Shown piece by piece: positions 1 to 8,575 of a stretch of 64,000 bases of DNA. Origin of the DNA: CATOSP01 sp965204715 (lineage in GTDB: Bacteria; Chloroflexota; Dehalococcoidia; Lucifugimonadales; UBA3495); assembly GCA_965204715.1 (NCBI GenBank), contig OZ242009.1, positions 2,108,001 through 2,172,000 on the forward strand. The letters run 5' to 3'. The position numbers were made by a program, and so were the translations under genes. How positions within the stretch are numbered: position 1 is the stretch's first letter; every line of letters starts with the position of its first letter. The notes beneath the pieces were generated by a model, which searched no databases, was not told the origin of the DNA, and was given only the letters and a program-made list of their open reading frames with translations.

Positions 1-1
1 C

Positions 2-1159
2 GTCACCGAGGCCGAGCTGGCCCAGATGAAGCAGATACTGTACGACTCCATGAAGGCCGGGGCGTTCGGGTTGTCTGCCGACAAGAACCTGGAGGACCGG
101 CCGGAGGACGGCAGTTGGCTGCCCAGCCACGTGGCGTCCCCGGAGGAGTTCTACGCCCTGTCCCAGGTCCTGGCACAGTTCGGAGTGGGACACCTGGGAT
201 GGACCATCGGCATCTCCGACGACCGCGCCGGCCAGCGGGAAATGCTGGCGGAGATGGTGCGGATGAGCGGGCGTCCGCTGCACGTGGCCCTGGGGGACGA
301 TGAGGGCTACGAGTGGCTGAAACAGGTGCGGGAAGAGGGGCTGCCGGTCTTGGCGCAACAGGGGTCGGTGCCGACCATAGCCGAGTTCAAGCTATCCGAG
401 TACAACCTGTTCGACTATATGCCCAACTGGGTGCAGCCGCTGGTTGGGACCAGGGAGGAGCGGATCGCCAAGCTGTCCGAGGACGGCGTACGCGAGGGGA
501 TGAAGCGCGACGTGATTGAACGCCCGCACGCCAGGACGGACTGGACGCAGGTGCAGGTGGTCGAGGTTGCCCTGGAGCGGAACCTGAAGTACGAGGGGCT
601 GTCCATCGCGGACATTGCCGAGGCCGAGGGCAAGCACCCGCTGGACGCTTTCCTGGACATCGCCTTGGACGAGGACCTGGAGACCGAATTCGCGCACCCC
701 GCGGGAGGTCAGGGTGACGACGCCCGCGCCGAAAGGCTGCTTGACCCCTATGTACACATTTCGGTGTCCGACGGCGGCGCTCACACCAGGTTCCTGGTCA
801 ACAGCGTCTGGCCTGTCTATTTCCTGGGGCACTGGATCCGCGACAACGGCCTGATGTCCCTGGAGCAGGCCCACCACAAGATGAGCGCGCTGCCGGCATG
901 GTTCTCGGACATGAAGGGACGCGGCACCCTGCGCGTTGGCGACTGGGCCGATGTCATGGTCTACAACATGGACGAGTTGGGGCTGATGTACGACAAGCCG
1001 CGGTTCGAGACTGATTTCCCGGGCGGCGAAAAGCGGTTGGTGCAGAAGCCCACCGGGATCCGCTATATCCTGGTCAACGGCGCCGTTACCTTCGTGGAGA
1101 ACGAATGCACCGGCGCGCTGCCCGGCAAACTGCTGCGCAGCTATGACATGTTGGGGTAG
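2..1159 (+). CDS. N-acyl-D-amino-acid deacylase-type amidohydrolase, 3' part
   Basis: The reading frame is open to the left edge, so the gene starts outside the window; the first internal ATG is at 26. The visible 385 residues match the C-terminal half of amidohydrolase family 3 (D-aminoacylase / N-acyl-D-amino-acid deacylase), metal-dependent hydrolases that remove acyl groups from D-amino acids. Support comes from SVSDGGAHT, where the Asp is the expected late metal ligand, and from the closing beta-sandwich segment with GRGTLRVGDWADVMVYN and a C-terminal ILVNGAVTFV strand. The substrate cannot be read from sequence; members in this kind of genome often act on unknown N-acyl or cyclic amides. 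A hairpin with a T-run follows the stop. Confidence 0.8.
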   Translation, partial: VTEAELAQMKQILYDSMKAGAFGLSADKNLEDRPEDGSWLPSHVASPEEFYALSQVLAQFGVGHLGWTIGISDDRAGQREMLAEMVRMSGRPLHVALGDDEGYEWLKQVREEGLPVLAQQGSVPTIAEFKLSEYNLFDYMPNWVQPLVGTREERIAKLSEDGVREGMKRDVIERPHARTDWTQVQVVEVALERNLKYEGLSIADIAEAEGKHPLDAFLDIALDEDLETEFAHPAGGQGDDARAERLLDPYVHISVSDGGAHTRFLVNSVWPVYFLGHWIRDNGLMSLEQAHHKMSALPAWFSDMKGRGTLRVGDWADVMVYNMDELGLMYDKPRFETDFPGGEKRLVQKPTGIRYILVNGAVTFVENECTGALPGKLLRSYDMLG

Positions 1160-1188
1160 CCCCGACCGGGATGTAATTCCGGCCATTC

Positions 1189-1229
1189 GCCCCGTCCCGG
1201 GACCTGGGTCTCCGGGACGGGGCCTACTT
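1189..1229 (+). terminator. Rho-independent terminator after the amidohydrolase
   Basis: A 12-bp perfect stem (1189-1200 with 1212-1223, GC-rich) is followed within a few bases by a run of five T. It lies 30 bases after the stop of the upstream gene. Confidence 0.75.
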
Positions 1230-1303
1230 TTTGCGGTTGATGTGCAGGTCCCCGTTCTGGATGCGGGCCATTGCCGAGGCTGACGGCAGAGAGGCCCGCC
1301 GGC

Positions 1304-1672
1304 CTACTCGTCGGGCACCAGCGCGACCAGGCGGTCGTTCTGGAGCGTAACCAGGAACGCTTTCATGCGGAAGTCGGTGCGGGTTGTGCAGGTGCCTTCG
1401 CCCTTTTCGTACTGCCAGCCATGCCCATCGCAGACGAACAACTCATCCCCTTCGTCCATGATTTCCCCGCCTTGATGCGGGCAAACCGTCGATAGCAGCT
1501 TGTATCCGTCACGTCCCCGCACGAGAAAATACGAGGCGTCGCCCACTTTCACAGGCGAAGGTAATGAGGAAAAGGAAGATTCTTCTCCCAGGTCCACTCT
1601 GACCTTCCTGGACCGGGCCGACCCGCTCACCTGGCGAAGGGAAACGGTCCCTTTTCGACGCTCTGTAGTCAT
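1304..1672 (-). CDS. Small Rieske [2Fe-2S] ferredoxin-like protein
   Basis: A 122-residue protein with one Rieske cluster site: C64-P-H66 and C81-D-G-H84, the usual CxH...CxxH spacing for a 2Fe-2S cluster held by two Cys and two His. There is no catalytic domain, so it is either a stand-alone electron-transfer protein or a Rieske subunit of an oxygenase whose partner is not adjacent. The frame extends upstream to 1786, but the ATG at 1672 follows a GGCGGGG sequence and starts just before the conserved part; the longer version would add an unlikely low-complexity N-terminus. It lies downstream of the homocysteine methyltransferase-like gene on the same strand with a 126-base gap. Confidence 0.8.
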   Translation of the reverse strand: MTTERRKGTVSLRQVSGSARSRKVRVDLGEESSFSSLPSPVKVGDASYFLVRGRDGYKLLSTVCPHQGGEIMDEGDELFVCDGHGWQYEKGEGTCTTRTDFRMKAFLVTLQNDRLVALVPDE

Positions 1673-1798
1673 CGCAATTGCCCCGCCTTTGTCATCAAGT
1701 CTTGGTGATGAAGAGTATCCCAAGTATAACAAACCGCCACACCCGGAAGGGGTCCCAAAAGATGCCGGCGCCGCCCATGCCGCCATGAGGACTCCGGG

Positions 1799-2692
1799 CT
1801 AGGAGCCGGACAGCCGCTCCCTGAGCACCCGGATGTGGTCAGGTCTCGTGCCGCAGCACCCTCCGATTATCCGCGCCCCCTGCTTGCTCCACCCCTTGGC
1901 GTATTCCAGGTACTGCTGTGGGTCCAGGACATTCCCCCTGGGGAAATGGGCATAGGCTCCGAAGGTCCCCGGCCGGTTCTTCTTGACTATCTCCAGCCCG
2001 GGCCCCGTGTCGTCCACCGGCGTGTGCATTATGAATACTGCTGCGATGTCCCTGTCCTTGATCGCGTCCATGGCGTCCTGAAGGGTCTCGCCTCCATGCC
2101 TGTCCTGGATGCCCAGGTAAAGCTCGTCTCCATCCGGGACCAGCGAGAGCCCGACCCACACCGGCAGGCCCAACTCCCCCGCCGCAGCTATCACCGCCAG
2201 AGTGTCTGATATCCGGACCAGCATCTCGCCCGCGGCCACGTCAGGGCCGCCCTTTGCCAGCTCTCCCAGCTGCTCCCGGTAGGTCTCCAGGGCTTTCTCA
2301 TAGGGCGCCGGAACGTCCGCCTGTGTCTTGGGGGGCATCGTCGACACCGAGGCCGCTATGACCACCGAGTCCTCTGCCCCGGCGTTTCTCCTTGCCTGTA
2401 CCGCAGCTTCGATTCCCAGCTTGTTGGCCTCGGCGACCCTGTGCCCGAGGCCGTCCGGTCCCAGCACGTCACGCCCTGTGCTGAAGGTGTTCGTGATGAT
2501 GATCTCAGCGCCCGCTGCCATGTATTCCTGGTGAATATCCCTCACCAGCTCGGGATGGGTGAGCATCGGACCGCCCGACCAGGTGGTGGGGCTTGTCAGT
2601 TCCCGCCTCGCCAACTCCGTGCCCATACCCCCGTCCATCAGGACCGTCTCCCCCGCTGCCAGGCGGGCCTGCAATTTCTCAAAGTTGCTCAT
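1799..2692 (-). CDS. Homocysteine S-methyltransferase / BHMT-family protein
   Basis: A 297-residue TIM-barrel methyltransferase of the homocysteine-binding family (Pfam S-methyl_trans). Visible hallmarks are MDGGMGTEL near residue 20, the ITNTF strand at 66-70 and the zinc motif GGCCGT with Cys 279 and 280. These enzymes normally hold Zn with three Cys to activate homocysteine thiolate. The third ligand, usually Cys in a VNC motif after the sixth strand, is here His 223 (FIMHTP), so the site may bind metal differently or the substrate may not be homocysteine. It sits 144 bases downstream of the ABC transporter genes on the same strand and may belong to that operon. Confidence 0.82.
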   Translation of the reverse strand: MSNFEKLQARLAAGETVLMDGGMGTELARRELTSPTTWSGGPMLTHPELVRDIHQEYMAAGAEIIITNTFSTGRDVLGPDGLGHRVAEANKLGIEAAVQARRNAGAEDSVVIAASVSTMPPKTQADVPAPYEKALETYREQLGELAKGGPDVAAGEMLVRISDTLAVIAAAGELGLPVWVGLSLVPDGDELYLGIQDRHGGETLQDAMDAIKDRDIAAVFIMHTPVDDTGPGLEIVKKNRPGTFGAYAHFPRGNVLDPQQYLEYAKGWSKQGARIIGGCCGTRPDHIRVLRERLSGS

Positions 2693-2836
2693 GTTTCCCT
2701 CCTGGTTGAATCCGGATTTGCCGTTCCACCATTATCGGCTGCTCCCTGTCCAGAATCCACAACTGGTCACCGGGGACCAGGAGATATTGCGGATGCCCAG
2801 TTTTGAGGCAGGTCTTGCGGGTTGGTCCGGCTGTGG

Positions 2837-3706
2837 TCAGTCTGCGGCTGCTACGCGGGGATTTTTGCTCCTGGTGGAGCCGATGGGAGTGATCTGAAGG
2901 ATGCCGTCGGGGTTGGTGATCACCGTGGCGTTGACTCCGTAGACGTCCCGCAGCATCTGCGGCGTCAGGACTGAATCAGCGTCTCCAGAGGCGTAGACTG
3001 ATCCCTGGTCCATGACGACGAACCGGGCAGCGTACCGGGCTGCCAGGTTGAGGTCATGCAGAGAGATCAAGGTAACGATTCCCCGCTCCGCCGTGACCTG
3101 GCCAATCAGGTCCAGCACCTCCAGTTGGCGTTGCAGGTCAAGGCTGCTGGTAGGTTCGTCCATGAGGAGGACTTCGGGGTCACGCACCAGCGACTGGGCG
3201 ATGGATACCATCTGCTTCTGGCCGCCGCTCAACTCGTTAAGGAACCGGGTTGACAGGTCCTCGATGTCCAGGTCTTCCAGTACCTGGGTTACGGAGCGCA
3301 GGTCTTCGTCGCTGACCCGCCAGGACAGGGTGTGCTTTCTGGCCAGCAGCACCGCCTCGAACACGGTGAGGACGGCGTTGACCGGGCTCTCCTGGGGCAG
3401 GTAGCTCACCCGCTTGGTGATTTCCTCCCGGCTGTAGTCCCGGATGTCCCTGCCGTCCAGCCAGACCACGCCCTCGGGCTTCAGCAGGCCGGCGATGCAC
3501 TTGAAGAAGGTGGTCTTCCCGGCGGCGTTGGGGCCGATGGTGGCGGTGATTTTGCCTGGCAGGGTGTCCTCGATAGTGATGCCCTTCAGGACTGCGGTGG
3601 AGCCGTAGCTGAAGCGGACGTTCTCGACTGACAACGCCGCCCTGTGCTCCGTGCGGGGCTTCGCAACCCGCTGGGTGTCCGTCTCCGTCCCTCCATACAG
3701 CTTCAT
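2837..3706 (-). CDS. Iron-siderophore/cobalamin ABC transporter ATP-binding protein
   Basis: A 289-residue ABC ATPase of the FecE/BtuD group that powers import of metal chelates. In order: Walker A GPNAAGKTT (about 58-66), Q-loop SYLPQE (about 101-106), signature LSGGQKQ (159-165), Walker B VLLMDEP (179-185) and the H-loop His 217. The frame runs back open through the permease to 4687, but the real start is the ATG at 3706, which overlaps the permease stop as TGATG, a classic translational coupling. The last 40 residues after the H-loop carry the short C-terminal tail usual for this group. Confidence 0.92.
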   Translation of the reverse strand: MKLYGGTETDTQRVAKPRTEHRAALSVENVRFSYGSTAVLKGITIEDTLPGKITATIGPNAAGKTTFFKCIAGLLKPEGVVWLDGRDIRDYSREEITKRVSYLPQESPVNAVLTVFEAVLLARKHTLSWRVSDEDLRSVTQVLEDLDIEDLSTRFLNELSGGQKQMVSIAQSLVRDPEVLLMDEPTSSLDLQRQLEVLDLIGQVTAERGIVTLISLHDLNLAARYAARFVVMDQGSVYASGDADSVLTPQMLRDVYGVNATVITNPDGILQITPIGSTRSKNPRVAAAD

Positions 3707-4791
3707 CACCAGAGTTGCCTCCGCTTGGCGAGGATGAGGCTGAGGAAGAAGGGGACCCCCACCAGCGACGTGATGATCCCGATGGGGAAGATGGCCCCTG
3801 GGGTGATCATCTTGCTGACGATGGAGGCCGCCGAGAGCAGGATCGCGCCGGTCATGGCCGACATGGGCAGGAAGAATCGCTGGTCTTCGCCCACCAGCAT
3901 CCGGGCGACGTGGGGGCCAACCAGTCCGACGAACCCGATGGTGCCCACGAATGCCACGGCAGCCGCGGCCAGGATTGATACCGATATGAGCACCTGCAAC
4001 CTGAGCCTGCGCACGTTGATGCCCAGGCTGTGGGCCTTGTCGTCGCCCAGCCGCAGGGCGGTGAGGGTCCAGACGTGCTTGACGAACAGGGGAATGGTGA
4101 CCAGCAGGACGGCCGCCCCGATGCCTATCTTGGGCCATGTTGCCTTGACCAGGCTGCCCAGGGTCCAGAACACCACCTGTTGCAGGGCCTGTTCCGAGGC
4201 GATGTACTGCAATAGGGCCAGCAGGGAACTGAACAGGAACACCAGGGCGATCCCCAGCAGCACCATCGTCTCGATGGTCACCCCCCGCAGCCCGCTCAGC
4301 AGGAAGATGGTCATGGAGGCGATCATGGCGAAAACGAAGGCGTTTGCCGAGACCAGGAAGATCCCGGCGAATGGGATGATGCTCAGTCCCATGACCAGGG
4401 CCAGGGCCGCGCCGAATCCGGCCGCGGCGGATATTCCCAGGGTGAAGGGGCTGGCCAGCGGGTTGTTGAGGATGGTCTGCATCTCGGCCCCGGCAATCGA
4501 CAGGGCCGCCCCCACCACAACCGCCATTAGGGCTATCGGCATCCTGATGTCCCAGACAATTACCCGGGTCGTCACCTCGGCGGAGCCGGGCATCAGGATC
4601 GTGGCGGCCACTTCCCAGAGGCCCAGCCGCGCCGGTCCCAGGGATATATCGAGGATCAGGGTGCCGCAGAGGGTGGCCGCAAGGCAAGCCATGACGAGGT
4701 ACTTGCGTCCTGTTATCTGCCGGTAGATGCGCCGGCCCCTGGTGGCGGTCAACTCGCTGGCCGGTTGCAATGTGCCCTGGTCTACAGCCAT
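3706..4791 (-). CDS. FecCD-family ABC transporter permease
   Basis: A 361-residue integral membrane protein with about ten hydrophobic segments. The FecCD signatures IRMPIALMAVVVGAAL, NNPLASPFTLGIS and GFVGLVGPHVARML are all present; the last lies by the coupling helix that contacts the ATPase. It forms the membrane channel of the importer with the neighbouring ATPase and lipoprotein. The frame could begin at a GTG at 4821, but the ATG at 4791 follows a GGGTGG sequence and removes an odd N-terminus, so it is preferred. Iron-siderophore uptake is more likely than vitamin B12 because the nearby operons also look iron-related and no cobalamin riboswitch is seen. Confidence 0.92.
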   Translation of the reverse strand: MAVDQGTLQPASELTATRGRRIYRQITGRKYLVMACLAATLCGTLILDISLGPARLGLWEVAATILMPGSAEVTTRVIVWDIRMPIALMAVVVGAALSIAGAEMQTILNNPLASPFTLGISAAAGFGAALALVMGLSIIPFAGIFLVSANAFVFAMIASMTIFLLSGLRGVTIETMVLLGIALVFLFSSLLALLQYIASEQALQQVVFWTLGSLVKATWPKIGIGAAVLLVTIPLFVKHVWTLTALRLGDDKAHSLGINVRRLRLQVLISVSILAAAAVAFVGTIGFVGLVGPHVARMLVGEDQRFFLPMSAMTGAILLSAASIVSKMITPGAIFPIGIITSLVGVPFFLSLILAKRRQLW

Positions 4792-4932
4792 ATCACACCA
4801 CCCTGGAAAAATGATGCTCACGGGAACATTGTTTCAGCGAGACGCCCGCACCGCCACGGAGGAGTTGCGGCGGAAATCGGGCGTCCCGCCCCTTTGGGGA
4901 GGCAGGGGTAATCGGATAATCGGATAATCGGC

Positions 4933-6360
4933 CTATTCGACTGTGGACACGAAGAATGCGCCGCTGTAGCTGATGGGGAGGAACCGGTCATGGAACTCGG
5001 CGAAGTTGGCCACCGGGTCCATGTCCGCGAACTCCTCGGGATAGAACCACTTGGCGAACTGCTGGAGCACGACGAAGTTGTAGGGGGAGTTATAGAACTG
5101 GTGCCACACCACGTGGTGTCTGCCCCGGTTCAAGGCTGTCAACTCGGTCCATCCCGGACGCTTCTGCCCAAGGGCCTGAAGGCGCATCCTCGCGTCAGCC
5201 GGGTCGGTGAAGTAACCCAGACTGACGAAGTCGCCTTCGGGGTTGTAGGTGAACCAGTTGGAGCCGGTGGCGATGATGACGTCGGGGTCGGCCACGAATA
5301 TCTGCTCCGGGTTCAGGGTGCCGGACCAGCCTGGCACCAATTCCGAGCCGATGTTGATGCCCCCGGCGCGTTCCACCATCAGGCCCAGGTTGGCCCTGCC
5401 GTAGGTCCGGCAGCAGTTTTCCGCCCCCTGGATTCCCGCGGCCGTATCCACAAGCACCGTCGGTTTGTCTTTCTCAATTCCTTCGATACGGGAATACACC
5501 TTGTTGACCTGCTGGAGGTAGAAGTCCACGATCTCCTGGGCGCGCTCTTCCTGGTCGAACAGGCGCCCCAACAGGATGGTGCTGGGGACGGTGTTCTCCA
5601 GTGGAAACTGCCGGTAGTCAATCACGACGACGGGAATCCCGACCGCGGCCAGTTGGTCGATCATGCCCGCTTCCTTCGCCCTTTCCAAGCCGCCGAGGTT
5701 CAGCGTCACCACGTCGGCTTGCAGAGCGATGGCGTTTTCCACGCTGAACTCACCGCTGTAAGGGCTGCCGAACTCGGGAATGTCGGCTACCTCAGGGAAA
5801 ATCTCCATGTACTTTTTGTAGGTGTCGGCGTCGAAGCGCCGGAGGTCGTTGCGCCAACCGACGATTTTGTTGAAGGGATTGCCGGGCTGAAGCGCGGCGG
5901 CGATGTATATCTGCCGGGCCTCGCCCAATATGATGCGCTCGACGGGCATGTCGATGGTCACGGTACGCCCGGCTATATCGGTAAGGACGATGGAGCCGGG
6001 TTTCTGCTCAGCCTGCATTGCCGCCTGCCGTTCTGCCTCCTGGGTCGCCAGTGCCTCTGCGACGGCCTTGGCCACCGATGACTCAACTTCCTGGGCGGTC
6101 ACTCCTGTAGGCTTGGACTCTGCCACCGCCTTGGCAACCATAGTCTCGACTTCCTGGGCGGTGACCCCGGCAGGAGCGGACTCTGCAACTGCCTGGGACA
6201 CCAGGGAACGGAGTTCCTCCGGGCTAATGCCCGCTTCGGGTCGCGCCGCAGGCGCTTGCGCTGGCGCTGCCGGCCCACAACCGGCGGCGATCAACATCGC
6301 CAGGCCGAGAACGACCAACAGTGAAGCTATGAGGGGCTTTGGGAGACTTGCGGGGACCAT
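4933..6360 (-). CDS. Periplasmic-binding lipoprotein of the metal-chelate ABC importer
   Basis: A 475-residue substrate-binding lipoprotein. The signal peptide ends in the lipobox LIAAGC (Cys 28). Residues 45-107 are three exact-length 21-residue repeats of the form (V/I)xxxEV-xxx-VAKAVAES-xPxG, probably a helical or coiled-coil spacer that lifts the binding domain off the membrane. From about 122 onward is a PeriplBP_2 (FecB/BtuF-like) fold: DIAGRTVTI, VERII, ADVVTLNLGG and the ADPDVIIATGSN strand. It is the first gene of the importer operon; the permease follows after about 140 bases. A strong promoter lies about 95 bases upstream. The ligand is probably ferric siderophore or haem; cobalamin is the alternative. 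Confidence 0.9.
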   Translation of the reverse strand: MVPASLPKPLIASLLVVLGLAMLIAAGCGPAAPAQAPAARPEAGISPEELRSLVSQAVAESAPAGVTAQEVETMVAKAVAESKPTGVTAQEVESSVAKAVAEALATQEAERQAAMQAEQKPGSIVLTDIAGRTVTIDMPVERIILGEARQIYIAAALQPGNPFNKIVGWRNDLRRFDADTYKKYMEIFPEVADIPEFGSPYSGEFSVENAIALQADVVTLNLGGLERAKEAGMIDQLAAVGIPVVVIDYRQFPLENTVPSTILLGRLFDQEERAQEIVDFYLQQVNKVYSRIEGIEKDKPTVLVDTAAGIQGAENCCRTYGRANLGLMVERAGGINIGSELVPGWSGTLNPEQIFVADPDVIIATGSNWFTYNPEGDFVSLGYFTDPADARMRLQALGQKRPGWTELTALNRGRHHVVWHQFYNSPYNFVVLQQFAKWFYPEEFADMDPVANFAEFHDRFLPISYSGAFFVSTVE

Positions 6361-6456
6361 AATCCTACCTCCACCGGACAGTTTAGAGGATCAACGAACG
6401 GTACATGCCTGCACCGTGATTCACCATAATGTGGATACCATATCCTGTGCAATACG

Positions 6457-6485
6457 TATATACACTACTAATTTATTCATGTCAA
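6457..6485 (-). promoter_or_regulatory. Sigma-70-type promoter of the metal-chelate importer operon
   Basis: Read on the minus strand, TTGACA (6485-6480) is followed after exactly 17 bases by TATATA (6462-6457). The predicted start is near 6450, giving a leader of about 90 bases. A short palindrome, GGATA-cca-TATCC at 6433-6445, lies just after the start site, where a repressor could bind. Confidence 0.7.
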
Positions 6486-6500
6486 CACATCATATTACAG

Positions 6501-6525
6501 ACGATAGTACAGGCCGTAGTATCGT
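6501..6525. promoter_or_regulatory. 25-bp imperfect palindrome, candidate operator
   Basis: Outer arms ACGATA and TATCGT are perfect complements and inner arms TAC/GTA also match, with one mismatch per arm and a 5-base centre (aggcc). It ends 16 bases upstream of the -35 box of the minus-strand promoter and sits between two divergent iron-related genes, so it could serve either. It does not match the standard Fur or DtxR consensus. Binding by an iron regulator is inference. Confidence 0.45.
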
Positions 6526-6757
6526 GTTGTATCATATCTTAGAACTGATGGTGCGCATGGGCCAGCTATTGTCTGGCCGAACAGCGTAGTATTATCATGT
6601 ACGCGCCCTACATTGATGGACAATCTGGGCGGAAACAGTTTCTGCTCTTGATGGGCCCGTGGGCCAACGGGCCTCTCAGAGCGTCGATTTCTATGATCCC
6701 ATCCAGCAGGAATAGACGCCCATGAGATTTCGATTTCCCCCGGCAGGTGGCAATGAC

Positions 6758-7792
6758 ATGGCTATAACACCTATTGGGCGCAGGTTGCGGTCGGCGCTAT
6801 CGACCACCCTTTTGTTGGCCGCGGCGCTGGCAGGCACGCTTGCCTGCGGCGGAGGCGATGATACGCTGACGATCTATTCGGGGCGTTCCCAGAGCCTGGT
6901 GCGTCCGCTCTTGGAGGAGTTTTCCGAAGAGACCGGCATCGGCATTCAGGTAAAGTACGCCGGCACCCCGGCAATCGCGGGCACCCTGCTGGAAGAGAAG
7001 GGGAACACGCCTGCGGACGTGGTGTTCCTGCAGGACCCCGGTTACCTGGGCAGCCTGTCCGGGGCCGGGCTTCTGGCGGAACTCCCGGATGAACTGCTCT
7101 CAAGGGTTGACCCGGGGTTCCGGTCCTCAGTGGGCCACTGGGTGGGGACATCGGGCCGCGCCCGGACCGTCGTGTACAACACTTCGGCAGTCGATCCTCA
7201 GCAGGACCTGCCGGAGTCGATATTGGGTTTCACCGGACCGGAGTGGCGGGGCCGGGTCGGATGGGCGCCGCTCAATGCGTCATTTCAGACGTTCGTGACG
7301 GCATCCCGTCTCAAGTGGGGTGAAGAGGCGGCGCGAATCTGGCTCCAAGGCATTCACTCCAACGGCGCCCGGGCCTACCCCAACAACACGACCCTGGTCA
7401 CCGCCGTAGCCCGCGGCGAGGTGGATGTAGGGTTCGTCAACCACTACTATCTACAGAGGTTCCTGGAGGAGGAGGGGGAAACGTTCGGGGCGCGCAACCA
7501 CTTCCTGGGCGGCGGAGACCCGGGAGCGTTGGTACTGGTTGCGGGAGCCGGAATCATCAAGGGATCCGGCAACCGCGAAGGGGCGGAGCGGTTCGTAGAG
7601 TACCTGCTTTCTGATACGGCCCAGACCTATTTCGCCAAGACCACCAAAGAGTACCCGTTGACCGACAGTGTAGAGGCCGGGGCGAACCTCCCGCCCCTGT
7701 CTTCGCTGGAGCCTCCCGACGTGGACCTGGGCAACCTGACCGACTCACGGGGCACGTTGGCCCTGCTGCGCGAGGCCGGCATCATACCGTGA
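6758..7792 (+). CDS. Fe(III)-binding extracellular lipoprotein (FbpA/FutA-like)
   Basis: A 344-residue substrate-binding lipoprotein. The signal peptide ends at LAGTLAC, and the mature part begins DTLTIYSGR, the typical first strand of the FbpA/FutA/AfuA ferric-iron binders. Late features include the GEVDVGFVNHYYLQRF stretch with the tandem Tyr that coordinate Fe(III) in this family. An alternative ATG at 6722 would lengthen the signal n-region to 30 residues; 6758 gives a normal one and has a GGTGG sequence 7 bases upstream. No permease or ATPase gene follows, so it must share transporter parts encoded elsewhere. It is divergent from the chelate importer. Confidence 0.88.
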   Translation: MAITPIGRRLRSALSTTLLLAAALAGTLACGGGDDTLTIYSGRSQSLVRPLLEEFSEETGIGIQVKYAGTPAIAGTLLEEKGNTPADVVFLQDPGYLGSLSGAGLLAELPDELLSRVDPGFRSSVGHWVGTSGRARTVVYNTSAVDPQQDLPESILGFTGPEWRGRVGWAPLNASFQTFVTASRLKWGEEAARIWLQGIHSNGARAYPNNTTLVTAVARGEVDVGFVNHYYLQRFLEEEGETFGARNHFLGGGDPGALVLVAGAGIIKGSGNREGAERFVEYLLSDTAQTYFAKTTKEYPLTDSVEAGANLPPLSSLEPPDVDLGNLTDSRGTLALLREAGIIP

Positions 7793-7819
7793 CCGGCCAA
7801 TACCTGATTCGGGTTTTTC

Positions 7820-8560
7820 TCAGTTTCCGGATGAAGCCAGGCCAAACCGCGAGACGAAGAGGCGCTCAACCCGTCCTGTTATCAGCATGAAGCCTATGGC
7901 AAGGAGCCAGACCACGAACGCGACCCCGCTGACCCGGTGAATGATGGTCAGGGCGTCTACCCAGATGAGTTGCATTGCCAGTCCGATGATCACCGATAGC
8001 GGCGCGATGTACATCAAAGCCCCTCCGACCTTCCACTGGTATCGCGCGGCAACCAGCAACGCCAGCCCTCCCAGGGAGAAACCCACTTTGCCAGTGAGCC
8101 ACCGGGTGAAGGCAATTCCCTCCGTAATCGCGTCCGGGGTCCCGGCGGCCGGACTGGAAGCGGTCAGGGTTGATACGACCAGCCCAATAGCGCAAACGCC
8201 TGAAACCGCGGTGAACACCGCTGATACACCGAACAGGCCGGGGACAATGGGTGTAGCCCAACGCTCCCGGATAATCCATGTCCTCAACAGGAACCATGCG
8301 GCAACGGCCAGCGTTATGCCTGATATGAGGCGCATCGCGCCGCTGATGCCGTAATACCACCGGCTCTCCGAAATGGCCGCCAGAGATTCCGCCAGGGTGG
8401 GTTGGTCCGCGTCCGCCATCACCCTGGCGATGACCATCAGGACCGTGACGATGGCCGTAAGTATGAGGAACATTCCCGCTTGCCGGGCCGGGGAGTCTGC
8501 CGGGCGGGCTGCTTGGCTCCTGATTGGAGAATCTGCGCCGGGCTGCTCTGAATGCTGCAT
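7820..8560 (-). CDS. Hypothetical integral membrane protein
   Basis: A 246-residue protein with a polar N-terminal 28 residues and about seven hydrophobic helices (first one near 30-47, last near 215-235). I do not recognise a family. It is the last gene of the five-gene imelysin operon, starting 15 bases after the HTTM stop, so a role in the same membrane process is inferred from position only. Its stop is 27 bases from the convergent Fe-binding protein gene. Confidence 0.75.
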   Translation of the reverse strand: MQHSEQPGADSPIRSQAARPADSPARQAGMFLILTAIVTVLMVIARVMADADQPTLAESLAAISESRWYYGISGAMRLISGITLAVAAWFLLRTWIIRERWATPIVPGLFGVSAVFTAVSGVCAIGLVVSTLTASSPAAGTPDAITEGIAFTRWLTGKVGFSLGGLALLVAARYQWKVGGALMYIAPLSVIIGLAMQLIWVDALTIIHRVSGVAFVVWLLAIGFMLITGRVERLFVSRFGLASSGN

Positions 8561-8575
8561 ACCTTCCTAACACCT

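Noticed and set aside
392..1186. 264-codon minus-strand frame across the amidohydrolase
   Set aside because: It is antisense to a clear family member, has no family resemblance and shows the His/Gln/Val-rich composition of a GC-rich shadow frame.
6361..6757. Cobalamin riboswitch in front of the chelate importer
   Set aside because: Looked for the B12-box and other core motifs; none is present, and the leader of about 90 bases is too short.
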